Source: Eurosta solidaginis
Taxonomy: Eukaryota > Arthropoda > Insecta > Diptera > Tephritidae
Length of the DNA: 64,000 bases
NCBI RefSeq assembly: GCF_040869045.1
Contig: NC_090323.1
Location: 153,036,426-153,100,425, forward strand
Reading direction: 5' to 3'
Positions within the stretch are counted from its first letter, which is position 1, and the number at the start of each line of letters is the position of its first letter. Of this stretch, positions 34,808-45,162 are shown one piece after another. A model generated the notes under the pieces. The model was not told the origin of the DNA and did not search any database. It saw only the letters and a list, made by a program, of their open reading frames with translations. The translations under genes were made by a program, and so were the position numbers.

Positions 34808-35122
34808 CAGAACTTACTCACTTACCGTTTAAACGGTTATGATCGTCCAAAAAGATGTGCCAGGCGCTTCTTCGCCATGCTTATTGGTGCCAATTGCTAA
34901 CGTCAAAAGAATTTAAATCAATTTACACCTTTTTCTTTAAGCAGAGTGGGGATGCCCTCTTCCTCTGCTTCCATAGGCGGGTTCCGATAAAAATACGTTC
35001 TTAGCCGGAGCATCATCTTTCATTCGCATAATATGCCATGGAAGCCACTGGCCGGACTATGTTGAAGTCTGCGTAAGGGTCGTGCAGCTCATTATTAAAT
35101 CTTCTTCGGTACTTGCCATCGC
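34808..35122 (-). pseudogene. RTE-like LINE 3' fragment, copy 2
   Basis: On the minus strand the fragment reads CDGKYRRRFNNELHDPYADF, MKDDAPAKNVFLSEPAYG and GRGHP, matching the other two copies, with a frame break between the first and second block. It ends at ACCGTTTAAACGG and AAGTGAGTAAG. Its upstream side joins directly to a diverged strip of satellite A. Confidence 0.8.
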
Positions 35123-35870
35123 AAGTGGAAGGCTTCTGAATGAATCCTTTAATGGTCCCTAAGTGATAATAGTCACGAAATCTTTCTGGAATTAATTCAG
35201 AAATAAAACGAAAGTAGTTATGAAATGATTCCGACACGGACCGTAAGTGATGCCGAGATAGCCCAGAAACGCTCCTGAAAGCAATTCTGAAATGCAGTGA
35301 GAGACTCCCGCATGAATCACAAAATGTTCCTTTAGTGATGCTAAAATAGTCTCGAAATTATTCCGAAATAACCCTGAAATTATTTCGAAATTAATCCTCA
35401 CATAATTCGGAAATAGTATGAAATGATCTTGAGATGTTCCTTAAGTGATGTAGAAATGGCCTTGAAGCTAATTGCAATTGTGAAAAAGCAGAGAAAAACT
35501 ATCGCATAAGCTCCAAAATCAACCGTATATGATGCCGAAATAGTCCCGGAATTATTCCGAAATTTGTTTCGAAATTATTCCCAAATCTCTCCCAAATCAA
35601 TCCCGAAATAAAACGGAACTAGTTATAAAATGATTCCAAAATGTTCTTAACTCATGCCGAAATGGCTCTAACTAAACTAACCCGAAAGCAATTCTAAAAT
35701 AACTCTGGAAGACTATCGTATGAATCCTGAAGTGGTCCTTTAGTTTTGCTTAGATAGTCGAGAAATTACAGAAAACAATTCCGAAAAAATGCGACAATAA
35801 TCACGTAATAATCCCGAAGACAATTTCAACTTTCTAATTGAAATTTCGAATATAACGGTAAAATACGTTC
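35123..35870 (-). repeat. Diverged satellite A strip
   Basis: Strongly mutated but recognisable on the minus strand by repeated words such as GGAATCATTT, ATTTCGGCATCA, TTTCGGGATT and CGGGACTATTTCGG. It has lost most CpG and GC content compared with the arrays at 1-10615. This fits long-term decay of an older copy. Confidence 0.65.
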
Positions 35871-35989
35871 CCTAACGGTTCACTTATGTCCCTGCACTGC
35901 CATGAGTCATAAGAGTTGCTTAGGTTCTATTAGGTTATTCACAGATCGTATTTATAAAATCCTAGCGGCCAGAGACTTCCATCGACTAC

Positions 35990-36665
35990 GTTTCATAAAT
36001 AAGATTTTTTAATATCGACTTCTGAGGAAAATACCACCCTATTCCGACTGCAAAAAATAGGCGTTGTTTCCACATTGTAATTGAAAAGGTGGTTTGTGTC
36101 ACGTGGGGAGACGCTACAAGCAAGACATACGTTGGTTAAGTCGGTGTTCTTTCTAGATAAGTACGAGTTTAATCTACTACAGTAGCCAGATCGACGTCGA
36201 GCTAAAGTGCTGCACATCTCGCTAGGGAGATGATTTCCTCAACTGCTAGTTCCGGTATTGTTCTTTGAGAACGGGGTTCACCGAGCAATTCATTGCATAG
36301 TAGTCCGATGACTTTTTGTGGATGTCTTTGAGAGCCTTTTCATGCTCCTTTTCTTCATACGGCTGACTTCTTAAGAACCGAATTTTTTCACAGAGCTTAA
36401 GGAGATGACTTTTTTTAGTTCCTGGCGTGCCCAGGTTTCTGGGTATTCAGCAGAAACTGTTTGTTCAGCATTTCATTTCTCTCCTTTGTGGGAAGTATTC
36501 TCGCCTTACTGTGTAGATGATGTTCTGGAGACATAAGAATACAACCGCGGGCAGTTCTGTGCGTAGTATTTTGTCTGGCCTGCAGTTTCCTCAAGTGTGT
36601 TTCTTTTAGGCTCGGCGACCATATTGGGGATGCAGTCGAGGTAGAGTGATATTCTACTCAGCATT
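35990..36665 (-). pseudogene. Jockey-like LINE, reverse transcriptase C-terminus and zinc-knuckle region
   Basis: On the minus strand a frame of about 80 codons runs from about 36655 to the stop at 36415-36417 and contains ASPIWSPSLKETHLRKLQAR, MSPEHHLHSKARILP and KERNEMLNKQFLLNTQKPG, the conserved tail of this LINE type. After several frame breaks the frame 36217-35993 reads RRRSGYCSRLNSYLSR, VCLACSVSPRDTNHLFNY, that is the C-x2-C...H zinc-knuckle region at the end of the polyprotein. The frame disruptions make it non-functional. The 5' part is absent. Confidence 0.88.
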
Positions 36666-36719
36666 CAATCTTTTACTACATAATTACTAACATCGATTCT
36701 GTAATATACCAAATATAAT

Positions 36720-37448
36720 CAGCCGGATTCTAAACAAAAATTCCGTGCGAGTTTTTTCCCTTTCCCATTCCTCGTATTGTAAATGGAAATTCCTTGTGAG
36801 TTGTTTTACTTTTCCCTTTCCTCCTATTCTGATCAATGTTCGAAAAAGCGCAAACCGGGTATGGGAGAAAAGTAGGTATTATGTACATTCTACCACAGTA
36901 TTCTTTATTTCAAGTCAAAAAGTATATTATAAACAACGGAAGAGCTCTTGGTATATTTGATGCAGCCATCCAGAAATTGCGCAAGGATTTTGTAAGAAGG
37001 CTTAAATAGATTTTGGCATATGATGAAAGACAAATTCAACTCGACTTGGCCGCCAGAAAATTGATTTGCTGAATTAAAGCAGGCAACTCCGGCGGATTTG
37101 TGTTATCTCGCCGTCTTCTTCTTCTTATGCTCCTCTGTTGATGTTACTGTGGCACCAATTCATTACTCATTTCAGTGAATACCACATGAAATGAAATACT
37201 GTGCATTGTTTATATTTCATTTCTTAATTTCAAACAAATTTGCAACAATAATTAAACTTTTCTATTGTTTAAACAAAATAAGAAATGCGCAACGAAATTT
37301 CATTGACAAAACAGCTGACTTCGAAAATTCGAAATTCCTATTTCCCAATTATTTTTCTCCCTAGTGGAAAAGAATTGGAGGAATTTTTCCGCGGGTATAA
37401 AACAATCCGCGAGAACAAAATTCCGAGGGAATATTTAGAATTGGGCTG
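36720..37448. mobile_element. Probable hAT-type MITE, 729 bp
   Basis: The ends CAGCCGGATTCTAAA (36720) and, inverted, CAGCCCAATTCTAAA (ending 37448) match at 13 of 15 positions. The flanks AATATAAT and AATATATC are an imperfect 8-bp repeat. AATTCC and CCTTTCC words recur inside. No coding content beyond short chance frames. Confidence 0.55.
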
Positions 37449-38224
37449 AATATATCCGTTTCCGACTTCGGTACAGAGCTAGAAATACACACACACACTC
37501 ACATTCATGCACAATTGGACATAATCTTGCATATGCGCTAAACTGTCTTATGCAAAAGGGCTCTCTGAACTTGTTGGAATTTCCATGCACATATGTTACA
37601 TACAAGCGCTTTTGTTGTTTTTGCTAGGTTCAAGCTTCGTGGTGCTCATGAAAATATAGCGCAATTGCCAACTGTTAACTGCCAACTCTTAACTTGCAAC
37701 TCGCAACTGGCAAACTGCCGTTCGAGTTGTTAGTACTATCTTTGGCAGCTTTACTGTTTGCTTTTCAAGTACCACAATAACAACACCCATGGGGCGGTCT
37801 TATGCTTTTGGGCATTACTTGTCATTATTTGGCAATATTGACGTAACCTTTGCGGTTGACCCAGACCAACTACCACAAAAGCCATATGTAGAATATTGAA
37901 TAGCTTTTTCCTAAAAATTTGCTATACATATTTTGAATGCACTTTGGATAGTTTGGGGTGATTTGATAAAAGCTTTCAAATTAAATGCACTGTTTACTAC
38001 ATACTAGATCGATATGTATGTATTCAGCTGAAAGAATTGCAGCGAGGCGGAATGGAGAAAATTGTTTGTGAAATTTAGATGAAGTTAGTTAGTAAATTGA
38101 AGTTAAAAGGTAAGGTCAATTAGATATCGATCTATAAACTATTTGTTTAGGATAGCACTAGCATCAATTTTGGTAATTATTTGGGATGCCACCGGGAATT
38201 TCAGGGACTATCTGGTCCCCGCTG
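37449..38224. other. Intergenic DNA with a short minisatellite
   Basis: No gene seen. 37667-37725 holds five or six copies of a ~10-bp unit (GCCAACTGTTAACT, GCAACTCGCAACTGGC). An (AC)n tract lies at 37487-37503. Confidence 0.55.
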
Positions 38225-38601
38225 GGGTTAGGGGGCTTAGAATATACCCGCGGTAGGTATGCCTTTCGGAAGAGGTGACTAAAATACCAAACTGATTCAA
38301 GGGGGGGTGTAGCGCAGCCCTCTCAAGGGGTTGCCGGCGCAATACATAGCTTCTCCAACCCAATTGTCAACCTCACCTACCCGTGGCGAATCTTGTTTCA
38401 TTAACGGCCGAAGGTCTGCCGACCCCGGGCTCCTGATAGATCTAGGGGGTGGGAGGGCAGTATGGCCTAGAAGGTTTCATGTGGTCATACCAAATCATTC
38501 CCGAGAACGTGCCGGATCTGCATCCGAGAAAGGACCATCAACATCGATAATACACCCAAAGGCCTTCGGGGAGTGTCTTTGTCACTACAACAACAACAAC
38601 A
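38225..38601 (+). mobile_element. Retroposon-type repeat with a CAA tail
   Basis: Starts near GGGGTTAGGGGGCTTAGAAT, includes GGTAGGTATGCCT, GACTAAAATACCA, CTTCTCCAACCCAATTGTC and GGAGTGTCTTTGTCACTA, and ends in ACAACAACAACAAC. I recall this unit as a common dispersed repeat of higher flies. The CAA-type tail suggests LINE- or SINE-mediated insertion. The 129-codon frame across it (38331-38720) is not a gene. Confidence 0.55.
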
Positions 38602-40330
38602 TAGAATATAGTTTAAGATGCGGTTTGTATTTTGCCTTAATAAATATTACTTTGGTCAGGGATCGATCTATTCGAAAAAAAAAAACTTATTTATGGTTAA
38701 TGAGGATGAGGGAGTGGTAAATTGGGCGTGGTTAGCAAAGCGAGATAAAGAAAGAAATAGATTAAAAGGGATAAATAGTAGATAGTGCCACGGAGATGGA
38801 CAGGAAAAGGCAGATGCAGAACCAGATGGGAGAGAGAAAAGAGAGTGTGAGGGTGCAGGCGAGGGAAAGGAAGGGAAATTGAAATTGGGAACTAACGAAG
38901 GAGAGGAAAATAAAAGAATAAAATCAGAAGAAATAAAGAAATTTGTAGAAAAATTAGTGAGGGAAAGCAGAGGAGAAGGGGAAAGTAGGAGTGAGAAATT
39001 CAGGTATGCATTATAAGCTACAACTAAAAAAAAAAAGTATTCCGAAAAAATACTAATGTCTGAAATTAGATTATCTAGGGCAAAAAGGCACGAGTTTACC
39101 ATTATCAACCATTTTGGTTGGTTGCAATCTAGGAGACATATGGAAGCAAATTGTCCTTTAACCAATTGCATAATTTTTCCTGTAAGTTTACTCAAACCAT
39201 TTGGTTAGATCAATAAACATTATGATTATCCTTTATGGAGCATTCCGGCACCGCCCAAGGTCCGACAGCACAAAACTGCTCCGTGTTCGGAACTTAGCGT
39301 TCGCCATGGCTGGGTTGAATCTGGCCCTTTGGAGGCATTTGACAGTTGCGCTGGTATCAATGTTCTTGAAAGATCCCTACATATCTGAGAAGGTGGCAAG
39401 GTGTTCTGTTTGGAGAGGAGTGATCCCTGTACATAGCCAATGGATCATGAAAATCAGTTTCTGTTGAACTGCTCTTCATGCAAACATGTTGTGCCTAAGA
39501 GAGGCTTGGCCCTGTTATTATTAACTTAAACGAGACAGGCTCTAGAGTGAACTAATAATAAAAGTAGTGATTCTTATAGGTCTGTAGTCTATAAAATTTT
39601 CATGCGTACGTATGCCAGCTTTGTGGATCATGGGTCAGAGAGATACTAGCTATTCAGACCCTTTTCAGCCAGAGTACCCTTGGGTCACCTAACTTTTAAA
39701 GCATCACCGGGGTAACGTCATCGTGGCCAGGTTATTTGAATAGGGAGAAAAGGCTGCTTGCAAATCTTATATTTTTCCTGTCAGTTATCATATTCAGTAA
39801 ACCCTCCGAAGGCAGAGAGCTCATGCATGAAGACTGTTTCACTGGTGTGACATTGCATTCTAGGAAGTTTTCAAGTTTTCATCTTCTCCTCTTAAGAAGT
39901 GGCCGTTACGGTGATCTTTGGGCAGAATTTTGCTGAGTCTTTCCTATTGAGGGGCAAAAAATAATGCCAGGATACTGCTGCCCGTACCGCTTTTTTGTAT
40001 TGATTGAGCGCAACCCTGTATGGATGCCGTTCTCACTGCTGTTCTATGTTTCATAAAGCTAATGGCTAAAGTTTTTTTATAGTATTGAAAAATTATTACA
40101 TAGATATGCCCAGCAGAAAAGTGAGGCACTTAGACTGGAGATCTTTAGTTATTCAATCCATCTCAGTTCTTCTAGAAAATCGTTTTTATATGAAATTTCG
40201 CTTTCGGGAAAAGGTGAGCTCTCCTCAAACCTTGCCATGTTGCTTTTATAGAAACAGCGCTGAGCAGATGTGGTTGACTTTGCCTGCAACCAGTCTACAG
40301 AGGGAACGTTTCTTCTGAGTTTGCATATCT
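38602..40330. other. Unassigned interval with a purine-rich tract
   Basis: 38740-39010 is strongly purine-biased on the plus strand (GAGAGAAAAGAGAG-like), similar in style to the interior of Helitron B. The 175-codon minus-strand frame there is its low-complexity shadow. The frame 39201-39467 (+) and the sequence to 40320 may be old LINE remains but match nothing I can name. Confidence 0.45.
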
Positions 40331-40338
40331 ATATATAT

Positions 40339-40734
40339 TAGAGCTTACGATTTCTTCTCGAACACAAGCGAGAATTTCGAGACCCGAGAAATTGAGAACT
40401 TGACATCTCGTACCTCGAAGTATTCGTAAATCTCGCGAGCTTCTCGACATAAACTTAATTGCTGTATGGACAGTATTTATACAGTTGCTGTTTTTTATTT
40501 GTGAATTTTTTTTATTATATTGCTTTTTAATGACATTTAACTCAAAACATATTTATTATACATATAATTTTGGTCACAACATTTTATTTTTTTAACGAGA
40601 CATTGAGAATACGGCTTGTCGCGAAATTCTCGAATCTCGAAATACTCGTACTATTCGCGAGCTTCTCGACTTTAAATTCTCACGAGATTCGCGAGAAATC
40701 TCTTCTCGACCAAGTTCGAGAAATCGTAACTCTA
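40339..40734. mobile_element. hAT-type MITE, 396 bp
   Basis: Flanked by the 8-bp repeat ATATATAT (40331-40338 and 40735-40742). The left end TAGAGCTTACGATTTCT and the inverted right end TAGAGTTACGATTTCT match apart from one extra base. Both arms are full of CTCGCGAG/TTCTCGA words, and CGCGAGCTTCTCGAC occurs in the same orientation in both arms. Non-coding. Confidence 0.75.
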
Positions 40735-40742
40735 ATATATAT

Positions 40743-41850
40743 GTATATTCCTAAGTGGAAGAAATAACACCAAATTGAAAAGGCTAATGTTATAGATGAT
40801 GAGTTAATATAACCAAGGAACAAAGGGCGTAGGCAACAGCAGCAGTTACAACCAACATGTAAAAGATAATGCTAATAATAAATAAATTACAACAACACTA
40901 TAACACAGTTGGTTGCCGAATCGCGAACTGAACGCAGCGCCGTTGTACGTTGAACGCAGCTTGAAAAAACCGTTAAAAATCAAAGTCAAAAAATGTAAAA
41001 AAATGAAATTTCGCAGGCTCGAAAATTATTTTTTTGGGTATACGTAGTGAAACTTTTTTCCTGACCCCAAATCCTATAGAAAAATCGATGGCGCGATATC
41101 GGTTAATAAATCGACCCATTCTAATATATGTATATATTCTAAGTATTATATTTAAATACAATATACAATGAAAAATAATTGAATAAAAACAAATATATCT
41201 GTTTTCAAAGGCCCAAACGAGTGCAGTGCAATGTAGCTGCGCCATAGAGTAGAAAAGATCACTTTTTACGGTTATGTTTTTCAGCATAGTTAAAAAAGAT
41301 CTCTCCACAGTCCACATGCTCTACTATATAGTTGGTAAAAGTAATGTTTCTCTCAATACCTTGCTATCGTTCTATGTTGTTTGGTAAGACGTTGGTCAAA
41401 GAGAAATGCATAATGCAGAGGATTCAACCGATGAGTTAGTTGGTGTCAGACAGTGAATAGGAAATACGCTCACATCATGCTCTTTGGTTCCTTCTGTTTG
41501 TTCTCTACGTTGCTTTATTCCTACGTTATTAACGAAGTATATATAGAAGAAGAATGTGCTTTATATATAAGAGGAGTAGATACAAGTAAAAAATATAGGT
41601 GCTTATTTTCAGTGGGTGGTTAAACTGTAGTATAAAAGTTGCCTAGCGTATAACCCTGCTACTTTATCTATTAAAAAATTGAGACGATGAAAAGACAAGG
41701 TTAAACTAAGCCGACCTTAACTGCAGCTTAAATTCACAAAGAAAATTTAAGCAAAAATGTTGCCTTCAATGTGGCTAATTAGAAATAGTTGTCTTAAAGA
41801 AAAATTTGATAAATAGCGTTATAAAGTACGATATAAATATATTGACAATT
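40743..41850. other. Unassigned AT-rich interval
   Basis: No gene or repeat family recognised. The minus-strand frame 41317-40973 (114 codons) has no known motif. Confidence 0.5.
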
Positions 41851-41861
41851 AACTTAGTAGT

Positions 41862-41946
41862 ATGGTTTCATTTCACTTGAAAAAAGTTTCATTTGAAATG
41901 AAAAAAGTTTCATTTAAAATGAAAAAATGTTCATTTGACCTGAAAA
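41862..41946. repeat. ~21-bp tandem repeat
   Basis: Four copies of a unit like AAAAAAGTTTCATTTGAAATG with single-base differences. Each unit contains the small palindrome CATTTNAAATG. Confidence 0.8.
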
Positions 41947-42573
41947 CGCTATACAGCCTCATTGTGCTTACTAAAAATACCACTCATACACACACGCACA
42001 CACACAAACTTGCGCCTTAGTAGTATTTTCCGATATAAATCCCAGCTCAGTTGGTATTTGGCGGCGTATGGCAACGCGAACGTAGAAAGTGTAGAAAATC
42101 AGCCATAAGATTAACTGTCCCATCAGTAGCACACACAGAGAGCACGGAACACCGCTGCATCCGCTTCCTGACGTGTAACAAAAGGCGTTGTGACGCAACC
42201 AATTTCCTTTTTTGTGATTTGCAATTTTTACTTTTTTTCATCTCTTTCTCGAAGCATAACAAAATATTTCTTATTTGATACCACAGAGATTTTTCTCTGT
42301 ATTTGCGATTTGGTAAATAGTTAGAGTAGCCAAAGAGAATGATAATTTGAAGAAACTACACTGGTATGTAAATCTGAAGTGAAGCACGGGACGAAAGGTA
42401 CCACGTGTGACGACAATATGATCTATCATTTGTGTAAAGATTCTACAGGCAAGCGCATAAATAAGACCAGAAAAGAACAAGAAACCCATCCATTTGCGCT
42501 ATATACTCTTAAGGTCATTTCAAATGGTTTGTTTCACCCCTATCATTAGGCTACGTTTGGAACCAAATTAAGA
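41947..42573. other. Unassigned interval
   Basis: Holds an (AC)n tract (41985-42007) and otherwise nothing recognised. Confidence 0.5.
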
Positions 42574-42582
42574 GCAAAATAT

Positions 42583-43090
42583 CGGGAATGACACGAAATC
42601 CCCAAAAAAAAAATATGCAAACACAAAATCCCCCCAAAAAAAAAAAATACCCAAACACATAATCCCCAAATACAAAATCCCCAAAATCAAAATCCCCAAA
42701 ATCAAAATCGCCAAACATAAAATCACAGTGCTATGATAAACATCATGACCGTGTAAAAAATAACAATATCTCTTTCCTCTTTCATTCATATTTATGTATG
42801 TATAACTATATATTCACGTTTTGGCAGTACATATTTTTACTTATCCATATATAGGACTGCTAGTCGCTCTAATTCGAACAACCTAACAGAAACTTGTACT
42901 ACGAAGAAGGACATGACCGTGGTCGCGGCGATTTTATACTTAATTTGAATTTATTTCACACATAAAATGGGGATTTTGTGTTGAGGATTATGGGTTTGGG
43001 GATTTTGATTTTGGGGATTTTGATTTTGGTGATTTTGATTTGGGCATTTTGTTTTGGGGATTTTGATTTTGGGGATAACGTGGTAGACCC
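42583..43090. mobile_element. Foldback-like element, 508 bp
   Basis: Two inverted arms are built of tandem repeats: (CCCCAAAATCAAAAT)n at about 42596-42725 and its inverse at about 42959-43080, around a 230-bp unique middle. The exact 9-bp direct repeat CAAAATATC lies at 42574-42582 and 43091-43099, immediately outside. Inverted repeats made of short tandem units with a 9-bp target duplication match the Foldback (FB) elements of Drosophila. Short open frames in the arms (repeats of L, G, I) are artefacts. Confidence 0.75.
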
Positions 43091-43099
43091 CAAAATATC

Positions 43100-43780
43100 A
43101 ACTTTTCCAACCTCTGCCAGACTGTCAAAAAACCATGCGCCCAAAGATCTGAGTTGCGTTGTTTGCAGCCGTTGACATCAGCAGCTTCTTCAGAGGGAGC
43201 TTGTCGGTATGCGCCACCATCGGGCCATTAGTGCAATAGTGCAATCACCTGTGATGACACCCGTAAGTAATCTCACTGTAGATTTGTTTGGAATGATAAG
43301 AAAGCTAGTTGCGTTCCTATCCAAACATGGCCATAATGGCTTTTTGACCTCGCAATCAGCCCAGTAGGTTCACAGCAAGTCCGTTTTCCTTACCTCATAT
43401 CACTCGCTCATAGGGTGCTCATAGTGCGCCTCACTTATGTCAATTTCGGAACCTTTCCTGGCCATCTCATCTGCCAACCCATTTTCTACAATATTGCTGT
43501 GCCCGAAACGCAAAAAAGGGAGATATTAAGGTGCTTTATAGACGTCAGCGAAGATCGACGCCTCCGAACGATATCCGATTTTATCACGTTGGATTATTAT
43601 AGCTTTGAGGCGACATGGCTGTCTATTAAGATCTTCAAATTGATGCCTGGAACCGTTATAGTTCTACTATAAAGACTATTTTCAATAGACATAGTAATTT
43701 AAGATTCGATTACTTCGTCTTAACACTTAATATTAGTACATAAGGCGTCCCTAGTTAACTATTAATCCCTTATTTTTGAT
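43100..43780 (-). pseudogene. LINE RNase H domain fragment 2
   Basis: At 43415-43510 the minus strand reads RFGHSNIVENGLADEMARKG, which corresponds to the GH..I..N..AD..A..G end of the RNase H domain of Jockey/R1-type LINEs. Flanking sequence in this interval is probably more of the same element but too decayed to follow, and no intact frame remains. Confidence 0.6.
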
Positions 43781-43787
43781 CTCTCAA

Positions 43788-44068
43788 TGTTGGCTTTGAT
43801 TTGACTTTGACTCAACTGTACATTTACTTTGACTTGACTTTGCTTTGGCTTTGACTCCACTGTACCTTGAGTTTATCTTGACTTTTAATTGCTTTTGACT
43901 CAAAGTTGACTGAATTTTGCCATGACTTGGACTCGACTTTGACTTGACTCTGCCTCGACTTTGACCCAACTTTGGCTCAACTTTTATCCAACTTTTACTT
44001 GACTGTTACTTCAATTTGGTTCAACTGTGACTCCACTTTGCCTCGAATTTGCCTTGATTTTGACTTTG
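43788..44068. repeat. Degenerate GACTTTGACTTGA minisatellite
   Basis: About 280 bp of imperfect ~11-13-bp units (ACTTTGACTTG, TTTGACTCAAC, CTTTGCCTCGA). The strand bias makes the minus-strand frame 43969-43784 open, a repeat artefact. Confidence 0.85.
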
Positions 44069-44925
44069 ATTACACCTCTCTCAACCAATAATCTTTAAAA
44101 ATATTTAAGGTTTTAGAAATAAAATTCATATGCTGAATATCTTTGCACATAACATCCATGCGATTGTCGGCAAAAGGTAAAAAGTAATTGTATAAAATTG
44201 CATACTTGCAACATACAACAATAAACAGAGCTGCATGTGTCAAACACTATTAGCTACCTGCCCCATTATTCATATTCCTCGGAGAAGTGTACAACTTGTA
44301 GCTATTAAATTTATTATCAACGTTTTAATGGAAGGAAATTAGAAAAATAAACAAGTGCTGATGTAGTAAAACAAAGAAGGAAACAAAGAATAAAACGAAA
44401 ATGCGAAAAAAATTTAACTGCACTACTGTTATAGTAAATGCAACCACAAGTCAAGTCTTTGCAACATGGCACACATCGCCTGCACAGCAAGCAACAATTA
44501 TTTGAAGGTTTTATTATTTTACACTTTTTCTGATCTTGCTTAGTATTAGTTGAATGTATGTAAGAATATATACATAAGTACATATTAGGTACTTGCGTTT
44601 TATAATTACTACGAATACAGAAATGGTATTACCAATAAAACTAAGTACTTCCTTTGCGCCAACGCGCGTTGCAACCTTGTATGCCACGCACTACGTAAGT
44701 ACATTGAAGCATGAAAACCAGCAAGTCTCGTTTGTCTCTCGCAAATATAGGGTGTTACATTTGGTACTGACTTTTTCCAATCTATGTTTTATATTAACTA
44801 CCGTATAAACGTTGCACTTTTGGTGTTGGAACCAAGTAATTTTATAAGGATGTTTAAAATATGTATTGTTCTGCTTAGTTAAATCCATTTCGCTACGGTT
44901 CAAGAAGAGATGCATCGCCTTTACA
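44069..44925. other. Unassigned AT-rich interval
   Basis: No recognised element. The minus-strand frame 45089-44691 (132 codons) starts inside the Harbinger terminal region and continues into the flank, so it is not a natural gene. Confidence 0.5.
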
Positions 44926-44995
44926 TTGGTCATAACCGTTGCCGATGATTTATCGGCTTGCATTGGCTTGTTATCAGTTTGTTGTTGATGGCTAA
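44926..44995. repeat. ATCGGYTTGTTATCAG minisatellite, left part
   Basis: Degenerate repeats of TTATCGGCTTG/TTATCAGTTTGTT that resume at about 47695-47835 on the other side of the Harbinger element. TAA at 44993-44995 is the left target duplication of that element. Confidence 0.6.
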
Positions 44996-45065
44996 AGCGC
45001 CAAATACACGACACCAACATTTCCGCGAACATTCCCGTTATGTCATGTTTCTGCGACCTTTTTTG

Positions 45066-45119
45066 GCGCAAATGTTCGCCAAAAATCAAAATATTTTAAT
45101 TTTTGGCGAACATTTGCGC
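45066..45119. repeat. 21-bp-arm palindrome in the Harbinger subterminal region
   Basis: GCGCAAATGTTCGCCAAAAA (45066-45085) is exactly inverted at 45100-45119, and one further base pair extends the arms to 21 bp. The 12-bp spacer is AT-rich. TTCGC and GCGAACATT words also occur in the element's ends, so this may be a transposase-binding subterminal repeat. Confidence 0.85.
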
Positions 45120-45162
45120 GAACTGTTCATGCGTGTATGGCGAAATAGCTCATAATCGTAGT

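Noticed and set aside
38668..39195. 175-codon minus-strand frame
   Set aside because: Antisense of a GA-rich tract; composition is F/S/P/L only.
39201..39467. 88-codon plus-strand frame that looked gene-like (RHRPRSDSTKLLRVRN)
   Set aside because: No motif I can assign; surrounded by decayed sequence with stops; possibly LINE debris, but not supportable.
44691..45089. 132-codon minus-strand frame
   Set aside because: It crosses the Harbinger terminus into flanking DNA, so it cannot be a conserved gene; no domain recognised.
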